Source: Raphanus sativus
Lineage: Eukaryota > Streptophyta > Magnoliopsida > Brassicales > Brassicaceae
Assembly (NCBI RefSeq): GCF_000801105.2
Contig: NC_079516.1
Coordinates: 24,341,043-24,405,042 of the forward strand
Length of the DNA: 64,000 nucleotides
Direction of reading: 5' to 3'
Shown here one piece after another: positions 59,461 through 64,000 of the stretch. Positions within the stretch are counted from its first letter, which is position 1, and every line of letters starts with the position of its first letter. A program made the position numbers and the translations under genes. The notes under the pieces are model-generated. The model was not told the origin of the DNA. It did no database searches and worked only from the letters and a program-made list of their open reading frames with translations.

Positions 59461-60700
59461 AAAAAACGTAATTTTTACTCAAACATCCTTATTTTTATTG
59501 CTTATTACGAAATTTATATTGTCATCAATATCACCAACCACCACTAACAACCAAAACAAAGCTCTAAATGCAGTAGAAATAGATCTATAATTTTTACCTC
59601 ATTTCTTACACACACAAATAATATATCTTACATTTCCTCTCATTTCATCTTAAATTTTTAAATTTTAAATTTTGGAATTCAAGATTATTTTTTCATCAAA
59701 ATTATTCAATTTGATGATTCTTGGTCAATAAAAAGTGGGTGTCTTTTATTAAGAATTTATGTGTGTTTGGAGAAACTAAGCACGGATTATAACCTAATCT
59801 AAGTACGATATTTGAAATTTTCATATCTATTGTGCATATAAAACCTTTCCAGAAGTCTATTCCATCGAAAAGACTTCTAGAGAACTCTATCGGTCAATTC
59901 GTAGTTTAGTTTTGCAATTGACTATTTTGTGAATTTTTCATATAATACTTCTCAAAAATTTTGTTGAATTTTATTTGTAACAAAAAAATTAATTAAGCAG
60001 ACTTCCCAAAATATTTCTGTAAAATTAAGGTTTTTTGTAGAAACGAGGTTAATTTTGCAATTGAAATTATATAGGAATTTGAATTTTCATAGCAAAAGTC
60101 TCTTTACATATCACAAGAAATCTTTGAGGTGTCACAAAAAATGTGCCCATGTCAGTTTTGCAATATACATGTTTAATAAAATATTTAATTTAAAAATTTA
60201 TTAATTAGCAAACCTCTGTAAAGCTTCCTGGTGAAAAGTTAGACATGGGCAACTGCAAAACTAACAGGAGCAGATTTTTTGCAACACTTCAGACACGTCA
60301 TGTGATAGTAAGGAGACTTTCAGAAAATTTCTCCAAAATTCTTTTATGAAAAAGAAACAATTTCTGAAAGAATTCTGTTAATTATAAAATAGTCTGATTA
60401 CTAGAGCAGGATTCTGGAAAATTCTCATCTGAGAAACTCGAAAAATAGTCAAATACAAAAATAATTTGATAATTGACAAAGAAAAACTTCTGAAGAGTTC
60501 CATTGAGCAGATATCGCTAAAAGTATTCATTCGTTTATCGTCAACTGAAAAATAAACTAAAAGGAGACTTCTCAATAAGTCTCATCTAAAAGACTTCAGC
60601 TAAAGTCTACCTGAAAATACTTCCTGATAAGACTCCTCTAAAAGACTTTAAGTGAAGTTTTCCACGCTAATTTAAATAAAATTGTATTGTTTTCAAATCA
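59450..60700 (-). mobile_element. Inverted fragment of the GACTTC MULE family (MULE-4)
   Basis: Read on the minus strand, 59460-59600 matches the right-end region of MULE-1/MULE-2 (GGTGGTTGGTG...GATGACAATATAAA). Motifs AGACTTCT and GAAGTCT are spread over 59850-60660. No intact ends or TSD are visible. Orientation is opposite to MULE-1, MULE-2 and MULE-3. Confidence 0.6.
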
Positions 60701-60749
60701 ATATGAATTTTTAAGATTTTCTTATTAATTCATGTGTGTTTGTCCGAAT

Positions 60750-61480
60750 GACATACCTTATTTAACTTTCCAATGTCCAAAATTTGACCCATTCGGCATG
60801 ATTGGCTTTTGCACAGCAATTAGCTCCTTCATATGATCCATGTTCTTCCCAAAATTTTAACCTGTAGACGATGTTTGATATTGAAGAAGTTGACTTGCTC
60901 TGATACCAAATGTAATACCTAGAACAGAGACAATATGAGAAGCTTGAACAAACAGAACTTTCCTCAACAATACTCTTATTAAGAATCGTTTAAACATAAT
61001 CAACATTCCTATTTAATCATGTATCAGTGACTACACACAAACGTGTATCAAGACTGACCAATTCTTAACTACCCAAACCGTGAGAATCACAACCCTAGTT
61101 GCTACCCTTATAGATCTCTTGTTGTCACTCTCTCCCTGAAAACCCTAATGTCTTGATATCTTCTCTTCAGAAAGCGCAACCTTAACTTAGGTTACCACCC
61201 TCCTTATATACCACGGCGTGTGAAGATTCTTCAAAATCTTCTTTTCATATCTTTCTCCATTCCTCATAACCGCTTGGATCACGATCTCGTATAGTAAACC
61301 GGTTATCTCGTCAATTGATACTCTGAACTGGAACCATTTTGAACCGGCTTTGAGATGTGTTATGGTGTCGAATCTGCCTCTATGACTGGTGGAACCCTTT
61401 GTGTTATTGCTGCTGGTGCTTAATTCCAAAGTGTTGATTACGTTTTTGCTAATTGAAGGATAACCCTAGGATCGGTATCA
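60750..61480 (-). mobile_element. Truncated Copia LTR retrotransposon: LTR, PBS and start of gag
   Basis: On the minus strand the putative LTR (61480-60911, TG...CA; TGATACCGATCC to GGTATTACA) is followed by TTTGGTATCAGAGC. The TGGTATCAGAGC part (60908-60897) is the tRNA-iMet-type primer binding site typical of plant Copia elements. An ATG at 60841 opens MDHMKELIAVQKPIMPNGSN, then FGHWKVK and stop, the beginning of a Copia-type gag (the F-x-x-W motif). It breaks off next to the MULE-4 fragment. The 3' LTR is absent. Confidence 0.7.
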
Positions 61481-63470
61481 GTATTACTGAATATTTTATT
61501 GTTTCTTCATTTTCAAATGCACTGCAAAAACTATGCAAACTGATGGTCATCCTTTGGATGTTTGACCCTACAAAAAAAATAATCCATATTTGCGATAACG
61601 GATTGTGAAGGAAAGATAGATGTTCAATGGAATCTTTAAGAGAGCCCATATTTGTACAGCAAGGGGAGACAAAAAAATATATGATTTATTGATTCTTCTT
61701 TTCATCCACATTGTTCATACTTGTAATCTCCTTGTTTTTTTTTCCTGTAACTTTTTCCTTACCAGTAGACATCTTGATACAAATAGGAATAAAAAATGCT
61801 TAATCTTGGGTGGACATCGGGATAATATTTATACCCTGAAACAAATCAAAATTAAATCAAATTTAAAATATTAAATATAGTAAATTAATATGAAATATAT
61901 ATATAGATATAATATGAAATATATAAAAAATAAAAATTACGAGAATAATCTAAATTATGAAAACTATTTTAAATAATTAAATAAATTAAAATATAAGTTC
62001 CGGGTTTTCAGAACCCAAACAGATTTAAATATATAATAATTAAAGCCTAAATAAGCTAAGCTTGAAAAGTCCAAATATGGGGGAAATTATATAATTAAGT
62101 CCAAAACCGGCAATTTATAGGGATGGACAAGCTCGGGCTATGGGGTATGTCTAGTAGTTCTAATTCTTCTTGAAAAGAAGATTTGTTTGGTATAGACACA
62201 CATATATATATATATATATATATAATATATATATACTGAATAAAGATTTTGTATGTCAAGTAAATGTACGATTTAAAATATTTTTATTATTATAAACATA
62301 ATTTTAATATGATTAAATTAAATTAAATTAAATTAATTATATATAATTTTTTAATTTTTTATATATTCTAACTGAAAACATTCTACCAAAAGTTTCATAT
62401 AAAAGCATTGATCAAAAAGCATTTGGAGAGCATTATCATCATGCAAATGATTTTCTAAATGGTTATATCATAAATATTGATTGGATAATTACGAGCATTA
62501 TACTTATGTTAATGCTCTTTCAATCAAACCCTTAATGTATATAGTACTATAAGGGCCGGAGCTGAGCACATGCCATGCCGTTGAAATATTTTGTTTTGAT
62601 CCCCAAAACTTTTGAAATTATATACTTAGATATAAGCTCTCATTTTTTTAAATTTTAAATATCAAATTTCTTACTCAATATTTATTGCCCACAAATTCTC
62701 GGATCCTACTTTTGACCCAAATTTCGAACCAGAATGTTAATTTCAGATCACATAAACCCATCTTTCCAAAGCGTACCATAAGTTTGAGACGCACGCATAC
62801 TGAGTTGCGTACTGATTACTCAAAACTCACGTCTTCTTTGTGGGGTGAATAGGGGTGCTCCACATTCTGCTACTTCTCAATAATATTCGTAACAAAATAC
62901 TATAGTGAATCCATATACCATTATCGCTTTTTTAATTCTCAATGTTAAGTAATAAAATTAGAATCTTCTTTACACACATATAATTACTTTTATTCATTTA
63001 GATTATTAGAGTTTTATTAAAATATATAATATTTATATAGTATATCCATATTTTAGGAATAATATCATATGTATCAAATATTAAGGAAAATATATTTCAC
63101 CAACTAATAATATCGCTCACATCTATTCATTTCTCTTCCTATCTCTCTCTTCACTCTCTTATGACAAAACTGATATTTTCAGCAAATTAACCCAAAATAT
63201 TATTGTGAAGTAAAACAAAACAAATATTTTTTTTTTTTTTAAACCTTCATTTTGAATATAAATTGTATAGTTATAAAAAATTATACAGTTACAAATTCAG
63301 GTGACATAGAAGTCACCAATACAATCATTTACTTTCGTTTTAAGAACTATTAGATTATTACATTTAGCAAAAAAAAAACTATCAGATTATTACAATGCTC
63401 TTAGAAATTATTTTCTCTTTTTATATATTCTGACTTGATTACTTAAATCATTTTCTCTTTTTATTTCAAA
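61481..63470. other. AT-rich DNA, no gene recognised
   Basis: It contains a TA microsatellite at 62197-62233 and several A/T runs. Scattered short ORFs (61449-61649, 61620-61874) lack any recognisable motif. Confidence 0.55.
62197..62233. repeat. (TA)n microsatellite
   Basis: Alternating TA for about 37 bp with one slip (TATAATAT). Confidence 0.9.
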
Positions 63471-63475
63471 GTGTG

Positions 63476-63991
63476 AACCAAAGGTTCGAATTTTGGTGGC
63501 AGGCCAGTGAGAATCTGAATTTCCTGATCTTCGTCTGAGATGTTGATTTTTAGGCTCTCCAAATCATTCACTAGCTTTAGGAATGCATCAAATTTCTGCT
63601 CTATAGACTTGCGCTAATCTATCTTATAGCTTGCGAATCTTTGTTTCAGGTAGATTCTGTTTGGGATAGACTTCGTCTGATATTCCTTCTCCAGGGCCCT
63701 CAAAATTCCAAGCGCGGTATCTTCCTTCATCACTTTCCTTATTATTTGATCGCTCAAGCTCTTCTTGATAAGGCTTCTCACGCGCTTATCTTTGACAGCT
63801 CTCTTGGGATCAACTTCTGACTTCGCATCATCTTCATCTTTAAGAGAGTCGCCAGCTTTAATTTCTTCTTCTTCAAGAACTGAATCCAAACCGAGGATCT
63901 CGAGAGCACACAGCATCTTGTGCTTCCAAGTGCCAAAGTCTCCTTGACCATCAAACTTTTCGACCTCAACTCTCCCTTGTGTTAGCTCCAT
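63476..63991 (-). pseudogene. Copia-type gag (UBN2/Retrotran_gag_2) fragment with in-frame stop
   Basis: ATG 63991 opens MELTQGRVEVEKFDGQGDFG, then TWKHKM, ILRALEKEYQTKS and YLKQRFASYKID, the standard order of plant Copia gag. After KID an in-frame TAG (63616-63618) interrupts a frame that continues RKSIEQKFDAFLKLVNDLES, then EDQEIQILTGLPPKFEPLVH to about 63476, where it ends in AT-rich DNA. It is a different element from the one at 60750-61480 by sequence. No LTR lies in the window; the 5' side continues past 63991. Confidence 0.85.
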
Positions 63992-64000
63992 CTCTAACCT

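Overview
Organism. The window looks like nuclear DNA of a crucifer, most likely Brassica or a close relative. It is AT-rich, has spliced genes with GT-AG introns, and carries typical Brassicaceae transposon families (Helitrons with a GC hairpin and CTAGT end, CACTACAAGAAAA-ended CACTA elements, L1 LINEs, MULEs with a DUF1985 reading frame). Its single intact gene can be spliced by eye into a 398-residue RBK-type cytoplasmic receptor-like kinase that I match to Arabidopsis At2g18890. A broken VIN3/VEL-like exon about 50 kb away would match its Arabidopsis neighbours (At2g18870/At2g18880). If so, this is a compact ancestral interval blown apart by transposons.

Layout. 1-5.3 kb: intergenic DNA with a tRNA-derived SINE and a small Helitron. 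5.4-9.5 kb: the kinase gene (minus strand, seven coding exons) with a Helitron in its last intron. 9.9-19.7 kb: a truncated L1 LINE and a 2.7-kb Helitron, doubled in a recent direct tandem duplication of about 4.48 kb that also carries glycine-rich-protein debris. 20.1-22.9 kb: remnant of a MULE with a dead DUF1985 gene and many GAAGTCTTC-type motifs. 23-27.3 kb: diverged satellite, a 727-bp tandem duplication and a long GA microsatellite.

27.3-56.9 kb is the core. A satellite array of about 1.2-kb monomers, each a near-palindrome, is interrupted by whole transposons whose ends and target-site duplications (TSDs) can be read: MULE-1 (27336-31371, 9-bp TSD), MULE-2 (33895-42387, 9-bp TSD), a Stowaway MITE, a Helitron, an element carrying about 35 tandem E2F-like sites (47782-50627) with a fold-back MULE inside it, a hAT MITE, and a GC-rich MITE. 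MULE-2 in turn contains an LSM5-like gene fragment, a hAT MITE with 8-bp TSD and a 3.5-kb CACTA element with 3-bp TSD, which itself holds a fold-back element made of telomere-like degenerate repeats. 56.9-64 kb: unidentified gene-like sequence, a MULE-type MITE, the VEL-like pseudogene, an inverted MULE fragment and two Copia fragments.

How it fits together. Only the kinase is a credible functional protein gene. Almost all other long reading frames are transposon remnants or artefacts of repeats. The most unusual features are the tandem array of giant palindromes, the GA[A/C]GACTT motif-rich MULE family (possibly comparable to VANDAL/VANC motif systems), and the E2F-site minisatellite inside a DNA transposon. 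All calls come from reading the sequence without database searches.
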